Positions 1 through 8,375 of a DNA stretch of 64,000 bases are shown here, in pieces; the stretch's first letter is position 1, and each line of letters begins with the position of its first letter. Origin of the DNA: JAWKSY01 sp041402125 (GTDB lineage Bacteria > Planctomycetota > GCA-002687715 > DRQF01); the NCBI GenBank assembly GCA_041402125.1, contig JAWKSY010000006.1, positions 1 to 64,000 on the forward strand. Direction: 5' to 3'. Both the position numbers and the translations under genes were made by a program. The notes beneath the pieces were generated by a model, which was not told where the DNA came from, ran no database searches, and saw only the letters and a program-made list of their open reading frames with translations.

Positions 1-1
1 G

Positions 2-361
2 CTCCACGGCACCTGGGGCTTCCCCAAGGGCCACCTCGACGGCGACGAGAGCGAGGAGGACGGCGCGCGGCGGGAGCTGCTCGAGGAGACGGGTCTCCGC
101 GAGATCACCGTGATCCCCGGCTTCGACGACCGCAGCGCCTACCTGGTGCGGCACCCGAAGCGGGGCCGCTACCACAAGGACGTCGTCTACTTCCTCGCCC
201 GGCTCGACGGCGGCGAGGTCCGCCGCTCCGACGAGCACGACGAGGTCCGCTGGGTCGATCTGTCCGAAGCGCTCGAGACCCTCCAGTGGGACGAGCTCCG
301 CCGGACCCTCCTGGCCGCCCACACCCATCTCAAGTCCCATCCCCCGGAGGAGACGCCGTGA
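2..361 (+). CDS. Nudix hydrolase, 5' end cut by window edge
   Basis: The reading frame is open from base 2, so the N-terminus lies outside the window. The first residues form a complete Nudix box: G-x5-E-x7-R-E-L-L-E-E-T-G-L, starting at the Gly of FPKGHLDGDE. This motif binds metal and hydrolyses nucleoside diphosphates linked to another moiety. A GTWGFPKGH start is typical of the bis(5'-nucleosyl)-tetraphosphatase (Ap4A hydrolase) branch, but the exact substrate cannot be read from sequence. The C-terminal part (YHKDVVYFLARL, then EVRWVDLSEAL) fits the usual Nudix fold end. The stop TGA overlaps the GTG start of apt in a GTGA junction, so the two genes are probably co-translated and both act on nucleotides. 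Confidence 0.88.
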   Translation, partial: LHGTWGFPKGHLDGDESEEDGARRELLEETGLREITVIPGFDDRSAYLVRHPKRGRYHKDVVYFLARLDGGEVRRSDEHDEVRWVDLSEALETLQWDELRRTLLAAHTHLKSHPPEETP

Positions 362-891
362 ACGACCCCCGACTCGACCGCCTGCGCGGGCTGATCCGCG
401 ACGTCCCCGACTTCCCGAAGCCCGGCATCCTGTTCAAGGACATCACGCCGCTCCTCGCGGACGCGGCGGCCTTCGCCGACGCCATCGAGCTCCTCGCCGA
501 GCGCGTCCGCCCCCTCGAGCCGGACCTGATCGCCGGCCCCGAGGCCCGCGGATTCCTCTTCGGGGCGCCGCTGGCCCTGAAACTCGGGGTCGGATTCGCC
601 CCGATCCGGAAAAGCGGGAAACTCCCGTGGCGGACGATCGAAGAGAGCTACCAGCTCGAGTACGGCGAGGACACCGTCGCCGCGCACGAGGACGCCTTCG
701 CCGGCCGGAGCCGGGTGCTGATCGCGGACGACCTCCTCGCCACCGGAGGCACCGTCGCGGCCTCCTCCCGTCTCGTCCGCAAGGGCGGCGGGACCGTCGT
801 CGGGGCGGCCTTCCTCGTCGAGCTGGACTTCCTCGCGGGACGCGAGCGCCTCGGCGACCTCGCCGTGACCTCGCTCCTCAACTACGCCTGA
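358..891 (+). CDS. apt: Adenine phosphoribosyltransferase
   Basis: This 177-residue protein matches the family length (about 180). It converts adenine plus PRPP to AMP in purine salvage in the cytoplasm. The PRPP-binding loop VLIADDLLATGGT lies at residues 120-132, and the conserved segments FPKPGILFKDITPLL (about 19-33) and GPEARGFLFG (about 60-69) are present. I chose the GTG at 358 because it overlaps the upstream Nudix stop (GTGA) and gives a normal N-terminus; an upstream ATG in the same frame at 286 would add a 24-residue proline-rich extension lying inside the Nudix gene. The protein ends at SLLNYA, slightly shorter than many homologues. Confidence 0.93.
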   Translation: MNDPRLDRLRGLIRDVPDFPKPGILFKDITPLLADAAAFADAIELLAERVRPLEPDLIAGPEARGFLFGAPLALKLGVGFAPIRKSGKLPWRTIEESYQLEYGEDTVAAHEDAFAGRSRVLIADDLLATGGTVAASSRLVRKGGGTVVGAAFLVELDFLAGRERLGDLAVTSLLNYA

Positions 892-901
892 AGGATCCGC
901 C

Positions 902-2071
902 ATGCCCGTTCGCCTCCTGCTCGCCCTCCTCCTCGTCGCCGCCGCGAGCGGCCGCGCCCAGGACGGGTCGGATGCGCCCCGGGCCCGGATCGCGCTCCTC
1001 CGGGTGATCCTCGAGGAGTCCTCGGAGAAGGCCGGCCCGGATCCGGCGAGTCTCCCCGGCCTGCGTCTCGAGACGGAGGTCGTCGAGCTCGCGCTGGGCG
1101 AGTCCCTCGAACGGCATCTCCCCTCCTTCGACTTCAAGGTCCACTTCCGTCGGCGAGGCGACCGCGCGAGCGTCAGCATCGAGGACGAGCGCCGCTTCCG
1201 TCGCCGTCGTCGCGAGTTCATGCGCGAGGTGGACCCGGATCCCGACGGTCGCGGCGGCGGTCGCTACCGCCTCGGCAGCATCCGCGGCTTCGAGTGGGGC
1301 CCGGCCTTCGGAGAGTCCGAGTCGCGCGAGGTCGTGCTCTACTCGATCGAGATCCCCGGCGAGCCGGCCTGGGAATCGGGCGTCGAGATCGCCGCGCCTT
1401 CGGATCTCCTGCGGGCGGCGCGGCTCGGATTCGAGGCCGCCCCCGGGCTCCGCTCCGCGCGCGCCCTGCTGGAGTTCGCCGCCTTCCTCCCGCTGACCGT
1501 CCCCGGCGGCCCCTCCCCCGCGGAGGCCCGCGATCTCATCGCACGCGCGGCCGAGACCCTCGGGCGCGAGAGCGAGCTCGGCGCGGCGCTCGAGGAGCTG
1601 GCCGCGATCGGCGGCGAATCGATGCTCGAGGCGATCCGGGGCGAGGGGCGCGACGCCGAGACCCTCGCCGAGCAGGCCCTCCTGCGTTCGGGACTCGTGG
1701 AAGGACTCGAGAGCTGGGAGAACGCGCTCGCCGACCAGGACCGGAGCTGGCCCTCGCCCGAGCAGATGCGCCTCTATCGCTGTTTCGCCCTCGCCGGCGA
1801 CGGCCTGCCCGAATCGGCGCGCGCCCTCGCCCTGGCCCGGCTCGTCGCCCGCGACGACTCGGTCGAACACGTCGATCGCTGGATCCGCGCCCTCGATCGC
1901 GAGGAGCTCGGCCTCTCCCCCGCCACGCGCGATCCGCTCCGCGCGCGCCTCGAGACGATGGTCGCCGGCCGCCGCCTCTCCGAGCTCTTCGGGCTCGTCA
2001 TCGGCGGCGTCCTCGTCTTCCTCGCGATCTGCCTCGCGATGCGTCTCCTCGCGCGCCGCCTGCTCTTCTGA
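902..2071 (+). CDS. Exported protein with C-terminal membrane anchor, unknown function
   Basis: I do not recognise this 389-residue protein. It begins with a signal peptide (RLLLALLLVAAASGRAQ, about residues 3-20). The body is charged and rich in Glu, Arg and Leu, with helix-like repeats (EALLRSG, ARALALARLVAR) in the second half. A hydrophobic helix near residues 365-382 (LFGLVIGGVLVFLAICLAM) is followed by a short arginine-rich tail. The topology is therefore most likely a large extracytoplasmic domain held by a C-terminal anchor. It starts 10 bases after apt, so it is probably co-transcribed, but no functional link to purine salvage is apparent. The gene ends 7 bases before the palindromic repeat at 2079. 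Confidence 0.7.
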   Translation: MPVRLLLALLLVAAASGRAQDGSDAPRARIALLRVILEESSEKAGPDPASLPGLRLETEVVELALGESLERHLPSFDFKVHFRRRGDRASVSIEDERRFRRRRREFMREVDPDPDGRGGGRYRLGSIRGFEWGPAFGESESREVVLYSIEIPGEPAWESGVEIAAPSDLLRAARLGFEAAPGLRSARALLEFAAFLPLTVPGGPSPAEARDLIARAAETLGRESELGAALEELAAIGGESMLEAIRGEGRDAETLAEQALLRSGLVEGLESWENALADQDRSWPSPEQMRLYRCFALAGDGLPESARALALARLVARDDSVEHVDRWIRALDREELGLSPATRDPLRARLETMVAGRRLSELFGLVIGGVLVFLAICLAMRLLARRLLF

Positions 2072-2078
2072 TCCTCAG

Positions 2079-2189
2079 AATGCTAGTACGGTGCCAGTCA
2101 CCGGATGAGCATTTCCGGGCGAGTCGGTTTCGCATGCGAACGCGTTGGAACGGAAATGCTCATCCGGTGACTGGCACCGTACTAGCATT
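2079..2189. repeat. REP-like palindromic element, family A copy 1 (39-33-39 bp)
   Basis: Two perfectly inverted 39-bp arms, 2079-2117 and 2151-2189, flank a 33-bp centre. The arm core is CTAGTACGGTGCCAGTCACC followed by GGATGAGCATTTCCG. The centre contains a 12-bp palindrome at 2129-2140. The element fills the gap between two convergent genes. A second copy with the same architecture lies at 24467-24577. It looks like a BIME/REP-type element; the long stem could also terminate transcription from both sides. Confidence 0.9.
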
Positions 2190-2215
2190 TTCCGTCGGAT
2201 GCCGGACGAGCATCC

Positions 2216-3253
2216 TCACTCGTAGAGCGAAGCGGTCTGCGCCTTGCGGACCCCGTCCCCGTCGCCGTGGGCGTAGGGGGACGGCCAGATGGAGGCGGCG
2301 CCGACGCGGCCCTTGACGTCGACGGCGTAGAACTGGCACTGAAACGTCGTCCGGCCCTTCTCGTCGAGCAGGTACGGGATGGTGTTCATCTCGACGACGC
2401 GCTTGACCGCCTCGAGGCAGGCGTCCTTCGGGTGCGCGCCGCGTCGCATCTCCTCGACGATGAGGTGGGCGCCGCAGGCCGTGATCGCGGCCTCGCCGCG
2501 GCCGGTGCCGCCGGCCGCGCCGACCTTGCCGTGGACGTAGAGGCCGGCGCCGATGATCGGCGAGTCGCCGACGCGACCGGGCACCTTGAAGGCGAGCCCG
2601 CTTGTCGTCGTGCAGCCGGAGACTTCGCCCTTGCCGTTGACGGCGTCGAAGTTGATGGTCCCCGTCTCGCGCTTGCCGGTCGGACGGGGCGCGCCGGTGC
2701 CGAACTTCTCGCCCGGCTCGAGCCAGTCGTCCGTCTTCGAGCGGGCGGCGCGCCAGGCGATCCAGCGCTTGCGCGAGGCCTCGGTGAGGAGGTTCTCCTC
2801 GGGATAGCCCATCGAGCGAGCGAAGCGGAGCGCGCCCTCGGCGACGAGCATGACGTGGTCGGTGTGCAGGAGGACGTCGCGCGCGACGCTGACGGGATTC
2901 TTGATGTTGCGGAGCGAGGCGACCGATCCCGCGGTGTTCGAGGGGCCGTGCATGCAGCAGGCGTCCAGCTCGACGATGCCCTCCTCGTTCGGGAGGCCGC
3001 CGTAGCCGACGCTCTGGTCCTCGGGGTCGTTCTCGACCTGGTTCACCGCCCAGACGCAGACGTCGAGGGTGTCGTCGCCCTCCGCGAGCCGCTCCAGGGC
3101 CTTCTCCATGTAAGGAAGGCCGTTGACGCTCGAGACGACGGCGGGATGCACCCGGGCCGGCAGGATGTTGAAGGGCGCGGCGGCGCCCAGCGTCGCCCCG
3201 CCGAAGGCCGCGGCCGCGCCGCCGAGGAAGCCTCGTCGATTCAATCGAGTCAT
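2216..3253 (-). CDS. N4-(beta-N-acetylglucosaminyl)-L-asparaginase, Tat-exported
   Basis: This 345-residue protein belongs to the glycosylasparaginase group of Ntn hydrolases, which cleave the GlcNAc-Asn bond or related aspartyl amides. The start is set by a twin-arginine signal: MTRLNRRGFLGG followed by an Ala/Gly-rich stretch ending near AAAPFN, so it should be exported folded. Conserved segments include DVCVWAVNQVENDPEDQSVG (about 64-83), AGSVASLRNIKNPVSVAR (about 108-125) and the autocleavage/nucleophile region TGTINFDAVN, with Thr199 the likely catalytic residue. The glycine-rich GAGLYVHGKVGAAGGTGRGE region near the C-terminal third is also typical. It reads convergently with 902-2071. 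Its exact natural substrate is inferred from family membership. Confidence 0.88.
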   Translation of the reverse strand: MTRLNRRGFLGGAAAAFGGATLGAAAPFNILPARVHPAVVSSVNGLPYMEKALERLAEGDDTLDVCVWAVNQVENDPEDQSVGYGGLPNEEGIVELDACCMHGPSNTAGSVASLRNIKNPVSVARDVLLHTDHVMLVAEGALRFARSMGYPEENLLTEASRKRWIAWRAARSKTDDWLEPGEKFGTGAPRPTGKRETGTINFDAVNGKGEVSGCTTTSGLAFKVPGRVGDSPIIGAGLYVHGKVGAAGGTGRGEAAITACGAHLIVEEMRRGAHPKDACLEAVKRVVEMNTIPYLLDEKGRTTFQCQFYAVDVKGRVGAASIWPSPYAHGDGDGVRKAQTASLYE

Positions 3254-3309
3254 CGTCGCGATCCCCACTTTCGAGTGGGCGCGATCATAGGCGAGAGCGG
3301 TCGGATCCG

Positions 3310-4752
3310 TCAGCGGGACCCCGGAGACCCGGGCGACTTTTTCGCGGCCGACGCCGCCACGAGGTCGCGATAGAGATCGAGGAGGCCCGAGACGTCGTCC
3401 TCGAGACGGCGCACGGGGCGGCGCGGCGTGGAAAGCCCGGCGAGTCGCTCGGGCTCGCTCGCGAGCCCCTCGAGCGCGGCCCGCAGCGAGGCGGCGTCGC
3501 CGGGAGCGAAGGTCACGCCGGTGCCGAAGCGCGCGACGAACTCCTCCATCCCGCCGTGGCCGGCGGTCACGACCGGCATCCCCACCAGGGCCGCCTCGTG
3601 CAGGGTGAGCGGCGCGTTCTCCCACCAGAGGCTCGGCACGACGAGGACGTCGAGCCCGGCGAGGACCCGGGCCAGCTCGGCGTTGGGGAAGCGGCCGTGG
3701 AAGCGGATGCCGGGGTGGCCGGCCGCCCGCGCCCGCAGCCGGCGCTCGTAGCCCGCCGGGTCCGGGCCGGAGGCGGCCCCGTGGATCTCGAGTCGCGCCA
3801 GGGCGGGGTCGAGGCCCGCGAAGGCCTCGAGCAGGAGCTCGATCCCCTTCGTCCGCAGCAGCGTCCCCACGAATCCGAAGCGGATCGGCTCGCCCGGGGC
3901 GCGAGGTTCGCGGGCGAAGCCCTCGAGGTGGGCGGTCTCCATCCCGTTCTCCCAGAAGCGGAGCTTCCGGTCCGGCGCGCCGCGCTCGCGGTAGCGCTCG
4001 AGCAGGAACTCGCTCGGGCAGAGCAGGACGTCGGCGGCCTCCAGCGCGCGATCCATCGCGCCGAGACGCGCCCGGATCGGCCGCGTCGTCAGCTCGCGGA
4101 GGAGGCGCGCCGCCCCGCGGAAGGGGAACTCCAGCCAGCGGCGCGGACCGCCGCGTCCGGCCGCGTCGCGCGCCCGACCGCCGAGGAAGGCGAAGGTCCA
4201 GTCGAAGGCGTAGCGCCCCCGCTTCTTCCCCACGCAGAGCGCGCAGCGCCAGGGCTGGACCCGCGTGCACAGGTGACCGCGCGGCGTGATGCGTTGGCCG
4301 CGCGCGCAGTGGAACCAGTAGTCGTGCAGCGTGATGACGACGGGGATGCCCCGCGCCCGGGCGAGCGGCGCGGTCGCGGCGGCGGTGCCGATGACGTGGT
4401 GCAGGTGCACGAGGTCCGGTCGCTCGCGGTCGAGGATCTCGGCGAAACGCGCCTCGATCGCGGGGTGCGCGTAGGTGTCCTCGAGCGAGTGGATGTCCCG
4501 GAAGGCGTTCTGCATCCGGAGGACCCGGAGCCCCTCGACCTCCTCCTCGCGGACGGCGTACTCCTCGAGACCCTCGCGCCGCCCGGGGCTGAAGACCACG
4601 ACCTCCTCGCCTCGGGCACGGAACCCCCGCGCGAGGTGGAAGGCGTAGATCTCGGCCCCCGCCATCTGGTCGGGCGGGAAGCCGTGCGTGACGACGAGGA
4701 TCTTCAGGTCGGCCTCCCCGGCGCCCCCGCGGCGCCGCGCGCAGACTACCAT
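3310..4752 (-). CDS. Glycosyltransferase family 4 (GT-B fold)
   Basis: The protein (up to 480 residues) transfers a sugar from a nucleotide donor to a surface glycan or lipid acceptor. The N-terminal Rossmann domain begins LKILVVTHGFPPDQMAGAE, and the C-terminal donor-binding domain contains RFGFVGTLLRTKGIELLLEA and VPSLWWENAPLTLHEAA, the family's E-x7-E-like region. A cysteine cluster in the middle (HDYWFHC, then C and CALC) is shared with the GT4 at 5878-7278 and may bind a metal. The ATG at 4752 is the longest start; a CTG about 14 codons later, preceded by GGGGAGG, could be the real one. It is divergent from the GT2 at 4830, so a shared promoter region is likely. Confidence 0.88.
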   Translation of the reverse strand: MVVCARRRGGAGEADLKILVVTHGFPPDQMAGAEIYAFHLARGFRARGEEVVVFSPGRREGLEEYAVREEEVEGLRVLRMQNAFRDIHSLEDTYAHPAIEARFAEILDRERPDLVHLHHVIGTAAATAPLARARGIPVVITLHDYWFHCARGQRITPRGHLCTRVQPWRCALCVGKKRGRYAFDWTFAFLGGRARDAAGRGGPRRWLEFPFRGAARLLRELTTRPIRARLGAMDRALEAADVLLCPSEFLLERYRERGAPDRKLRFWENGMETAHLEGFAREPRAPGEPIRFGFVGTLLRTKGIELLLEAFAGLDPALARLEIHGAASGPDPAGYERRLRARAAGHPGIRFHGRFPNAELARVLAGLDVLVVPSLWWENAPLTLHEAALVGMPVVTAGHGGMEEFVARFGTGVTFAPGDAASLRAALEGLASEPERLAGLSTPRRPVRRLEDDVSGLLDLYRDLVAASAAKKSPGSPGSR

Positions 4753-4829
4753 CGCCCCCCGTCGCCCCGCAGCCCGCGCGGGGGCGCGAGGGCATTCCCT
4801 CCGCGGACCGGCCGGGTTAGCGTCTCCGC

Positions 4830-5897
4830 ATGAAGCGACCCGGCCCCGAGGACGTGACCGTCACCATCGTGAACTGGAACGGTCGCGAGCACCTCCGCGC
4901 CTGCCTCGAGGGGCTCGCGGCGCTCGAGCGGGCGCCGGCCCGGATCCTCGTCGTCGACAACGCCTCCGACGACGACAGCGTCTCGATGGTGCGCGAACAC
5001 TTCCCCCGCGTGGACGTCCTCGAGCTCCCCGAGAACGGCGGCCCCTGCCCGGCGCGGAACGCGGGGCTCGAGGCGGCGACGACCGCATGGGTCCTCGCCC
5101 TCGACAACGACGCGGTCGTCCGCCCCGACGCCCTCGAGCGCATGCTCGACGCCGTCGCTCCGAACGTCGTCTGCGTGCAACCGCGCGCCGTCTTCGCCGA
5201 GGAGCCGGGGCGGATCCACTACGACGGCGCGCGCATCCACTACGCCGGCATCATGCGGCTCTGGAACTACTACCGCCCCGTCGCCGAGGCCGACCCCGTC
5301 CCCGAGCGGATCGACGCCGTCGTCAGCTTCGGGCTCCTCCTCCACCGCGAGACGGCCCTCGCGGTCGGAGCCTACGACCCGATCCACTTCATCCTCTTCG
5401 AGGACCACGACCTCTCCTACCGGTTGCGCGCCGCCGGGCACGACATCGCCCACGCGCCGGAGGCGATCGTCCTGCACCGGGAGGGGACGGCGGGCATCTC
5501 GTTCCGCGAGCGCGGCGGCTACGCGGCGCGACGGGTCTACCTCCACAGCCGCAACCGCTGGATCGTGCTGCTCAAGTGCCTGCGCTGGCGCACGCTGTTC
5601 CTCGGCGGGCCGGGGATCCTCGTCTACGAGGCGCTCTACTTCGGCTTCGCGCTGAAGGAGATGGCGCTCGGCGCCTGGTTCCGGGGGAAGTTCGCGGCGC
5701 TGGGCCTCCTCCCCGCGATCCTCCGCGCCCGCCGCGCCGTGCAGCGATCCCGGGTGCGCCCCGACCGCGAGCTCCTCGGCGCGGGCCCGCTGACGGTGAG
5801 CCCTCTCATCGAGCGCGGCGATCTGATCCGGCGCCTCCAGGGGGCCGCCGAGGCCCTGATGAACCTCTGGTGGCGGATCATCCGTCCGCTGGTCTGA
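4830..5897 (+). CDS. Glycosyltransferase family 2
   Basis: This 355-residue GT-A enzyme adds sugars to extracellular polysaccharide or cell-surface glycans. The N-terminal nucleotide-binding region VTIVNWNGREHL leads to VVDNASDDDS, and the metal-binding DxD equivalent is LDND at residues 91-94. ENGGPCPARNAGL (about 69-80) is the usual GT2 loop, and FEDHDLSYRLRAAGHDI matches the acceptor-side ED motif of the rhamnosyltransferase-like subgroup. The C-terminal region has hydrophobic patches (FLGGPGILVYEALYFGFAL) that could associate with the membrane. The last 20 bases overlap the convergent GT4 gene at 5878. Three neighbouring glycosyltransferases suggest one surface-glycan pathway. Confidence 0.92.
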   Translation: MKRPGPEDVTVTIVNWNGREHLRACLEGLAALERAPARILVVDNASDDDSVSMVREHFPRVDVLELPENGGPCPARNAGLEAATTAWVLALDNDAVVRPDALERMLDAVAPNVVCVQPRAVFAEEPGRIHYDGARIHYAGIMRLWNYYRPVAEADPVPERIDAVVSFGLLLHRETALAVGAYDPIHFILFEDHDLSYRLRAAGHDIAHAPEAIVLHREGTAGISFRERGGYAARRVYLHSRNRWIVLLKCLRWRTLFLGGPGILVYEALYFGFALKEMALGAWFRGKFAALGLLPAILRARRAVQRSRVRPDRELLGAGPLTVSPLIERGDLIRRLQGAAEALMNLWWRIIRPLV

Positions 5898-7278
5898 CCG
5901 CCGTCCGCTCGCGATAGAGCTCGAGGAGCGCCTCCAGGTGCTCGTCGAGCGTCGGCACCGGCCGCATCGCGGCACGGAAGGCGTCGAGGCGCTCGGGGGC
6001 GCGGACCACCGCCTCCAGTCCCGCCGCCCAGGCCCCGACGTCGCCGGGCGGGAGCTGCAGACCGTCCACGCCGTCGCGGACGAGTTCCGCCATGCCGCCG
6101 ATGCCCGACACCGCGCTCGGGGTCCCCGCGATCGCCGCCTCCTGGATGGTCAGCGGGCAGCACTCGTTCCACAGCGAGGGCACGCAGAGGAGATCCAGAT
6201 CGACGAGGAAGTCGGCCAGCGCCGCGCGGTCGAGCGGCCCGCCGACCGAGGCGCCCTCGATCTCCGCCGCGCGCGCGACGAGCCCCGCCGCGTAGTCCGG
6301 ATGGTGCCGCGAGGGTCCGTGGATCGCGAGGGTCGCGAGCCCCGCCGGCAGGCGCGCGAAGGCCTCGAGAAGGACGTGCACGCCCTTGTGCGGGGCGAGC
6401 GTGCCCACGAATCCGAGCCGCACCGGACCGCGGCGAGGGCGGCGCGTCCGACCGCCGACGAAGTCGTGATCGAGTCCCTGGGGCAGGCGTCGGATCTTCC
6501 CCTCGCCGACGCCCTCCGCCTCGAGGATCGCGGCCAGCGCGGCCGAGGGCGTCACGAGGAGGTCGAAGTCCCGCGCGGCGCGGCGGAAGTCCTCGCGGCG
6601 CCGCTCCCAGCGCGACGACCAGGCCGCGACCTCGGCCGCCGGGGGCGGCGGCGCGTCCTCGCCCCCGCCGACGAGGCGACGGCGCCAGCGCTCGGCCGCG
6701 CGCAGCGGCGCATCGAGCCTCAGCCCCGTCGCCCGGCGCAGCGCGGAGGCGCGGCGGATCCAGCGCTTCGCGCGCTCGCCCTGGACGAGCGGCGTCCGCG
6801 CGAGGCAGGGACCGCAGCGGGCCGCCGATGGCCCCGGACAGCGCGCGCCCTCGGCGTCGATGAGCTGCCCCATCCGTCCGCAGACCATCCAGTAGTCGTG
6901 CAGGGTCCCCATCACGGGGATCCCGGCCTCGCGGCAGATCCCGGGCAGCGCGACCGACCAGTGCATCAGGTGCTGGACGTGGACCAGATCGGGCCCGAAG
7001 TCGTCGAGCGCGGCGCGGAAGGCCCGCTCCATGGCGGGCTCGGCCCAGCTCGCCTCGGGAGTCTCGAAGTCGAGATTGTTCGTGACCTCGACGATTTCCA
7101 GACCGTCGAGGGAGCGATGGCGCATCGTTCCCGTCTGGAGGGAGACGACCTTGCGCGCGGTCAGGACGCGGACCTCGATGCCCCGGGCCATCAGGCCGCG
7201 CGCGAGCTGCCAGGTGTAGGTCTCGACGCCGGCGCGGTGCTCCGGCCAGAACATGTGCACGACGAACAGTACGCGCAT
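5878..7278 (-). CDS. Glycosyltransferase family 4 (GT-B fold)
   Basis: This 466-residue enzyme is a second GT4 glycosyltransferase. I placed the start at the ATG at 7278 because the family N-terminus MRVLFVVHMFWPEHRAGVE begins there; longer in-frame starts up to 7467 add a low-complexity extension. The donor-binding half shows RLGFVGTLAPHKGVHVLLEA and CVPSLWNECCPLTIQEAA. It carries the same HDYW plus cysteine pattern (HDYWMVC, RCPG, CGPCL) as the GT4 at 3310-4752, so the two are probably paralogues. Its 3' end overlaps the GT2 gene by 20 bases. Acceptor and sugar cannot be predicted. Confidence 0.9.
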   Translation of the reverse strand: MRVLFVVHMFWPEHRAGVETYTWQLARGLMARGIEVRVLTARKVVSLQTGTMRHRSLDGLEIVEVTNNLDFETPEASWAEPAMERAFRAALDDFGPDLVHVQHLMHWSVALPGICREAGIPVMGTLHDYWMVCGRMGQLIDAEGARCPGPSAARCGPCLARTPLVQGERAKRWIRRASALRRATGLRLDAPLRAAERWRRRLVGGGEDAPPPPAAEVAAWSSRWERRREDFRRAARDFDLLVTPSAALAAILEAEGVGEGKIRRLPQGLDHDFVGGRTRRPRRGPVRLGFVGTLAPHKGVHVLLEAFARLPAGLATLAIHGPSRHHPDYAAGLVARAAEIEGASVGGPLDRAALADFLVDLDLLCVPSLWNECCPLTIQEAAIAGTPSAVSGIGGMAELVRDGVDGLQLPPGDVGAWAAGLEAVVRAPERLDAFRAAMRPVPTLDEHLEALLELYRERTAVRPADG

Positions 7279-7452
7279 GCCGATCTCGTCACCCCCCCGC
7301 GCGGCCCCTCGCGGCGGCCGCTTGAAAGCCGCCGAAGGTCCGATACACCTTAGCCTTGTGGTTCCCCGGGGCCAATCCGGTCCCGCGGCGTCCGAGATCG
7401 CGGCGCCCGTCGCCGCCGATCCACCGTACCCCGACGACGAGGACGACCCCTC

Positions 7453-8375
7453 ATGATCGAACTCCACGACGTGACCAAGCGCTACGGCGACTTCGTCGCG
7501 GTCCAGACCTCGGCGCCCGCGTCGACCGCGGCGAGATCATCGGCCTGGTCAGCCCAACAGCGCAGGCAAGACGACGACGCGATGAATCGAATGCGGGTTA
7601 CCGCCTCGCGCCGAACGAGGCCACATCTCGATCGACGGGCACGACGTCGTCGCCGATGACCCGCGCGCGCCGCAGTCGCAGCTCGGCTACCTGCCCGAGC
7701 ACAACCCCTCTATCCCGAGATGGCCGTGCAGGACTACCTGCTCCTTGCCGGCGGATGCGGGGCCTGCGCGGCGCGCGCCTCTACGACCGGCTCGGCGTCG
7801 TCTCCGAGACCTGCGCGCTCGGCGACTACCTGCCCAAGCAGGTGCGCTTCCTCTCGAAGGGGCGCCGCCGACGTCGGCATCCGCGGCGCGATCCTCTATA
7901 CGATCCCGACGTCCTCATCCTCGTGAGCCGAGCCATCGACCAGAACAGATCGTCGAGATCCAGGCACCTGGTGCGCGAGCTCGGCGGCAGAAGACCGTGA
8001 TCTCGACCCACATCCTCCAGCGAGGTCGAGGAGACCTGCACGCGGGCGATCATGATCGTCGGCGGACGCCTCGCGGTGGACGAGCGCATCGACGATCTCG
8101 TCGGCGGGCGCATCGTCCGGATCGCGATGAGCGGACCGGCCGAGGGCGTCGCGAAGCGCCTCTCCGCCGTCGACGGCGTCGGGGCCGTCCACCGCGTCGA
8201 GAACGCGGACGGCGCCGCCTTCGACCTCGAACTGGACGAGCCGCGCGAGATCACCGGCGAGCTCTACGCGCTCGCGGTCGCCGAGGGCTGGCCCCTCACC
8301 GAACTCGCGGTCCAGCGTCGGAGTCTCGAGGACGTCTTCCGCGAGGTGAGTCGCGTCGAAGGAGGGGCCGCGTGA
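7453..8375 (+). pseudogene. ABC exporter ATP-binding protein, disrupted by many indels
   Basis: The intended product is a CcmA/GldA-type ABC ATPase of about 305 residues. It starts cleanly (MIELHDVTKRYGDFVAVQ), and the last 100 or so codons from about 8050 (IMIVGGRLAVDERIDDL to REVSRVEGGAA) are intact. Between about 7505 and 8040 the frame changes repeatedly. Fragments of the Walker A region (P-N-S-A-G-K-T-T-T after adding one C near 7554), the signature region (LSKG-R-R-R near 7855) and the H-loop (VISTHIL near 7996) can still be read in different frames. The other operon genes are intact, so this dense error patch may be poor consensus sequence rather than true decay. The stop overlaps the permease start. 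Confidence 0.8.

Noticed and set aside
7453..8375. Programmed frameshifting in the ABC ATPase
   Set aside because: The shifts are many, irregular and not at slippery sites; sequence error or decay is simpler.
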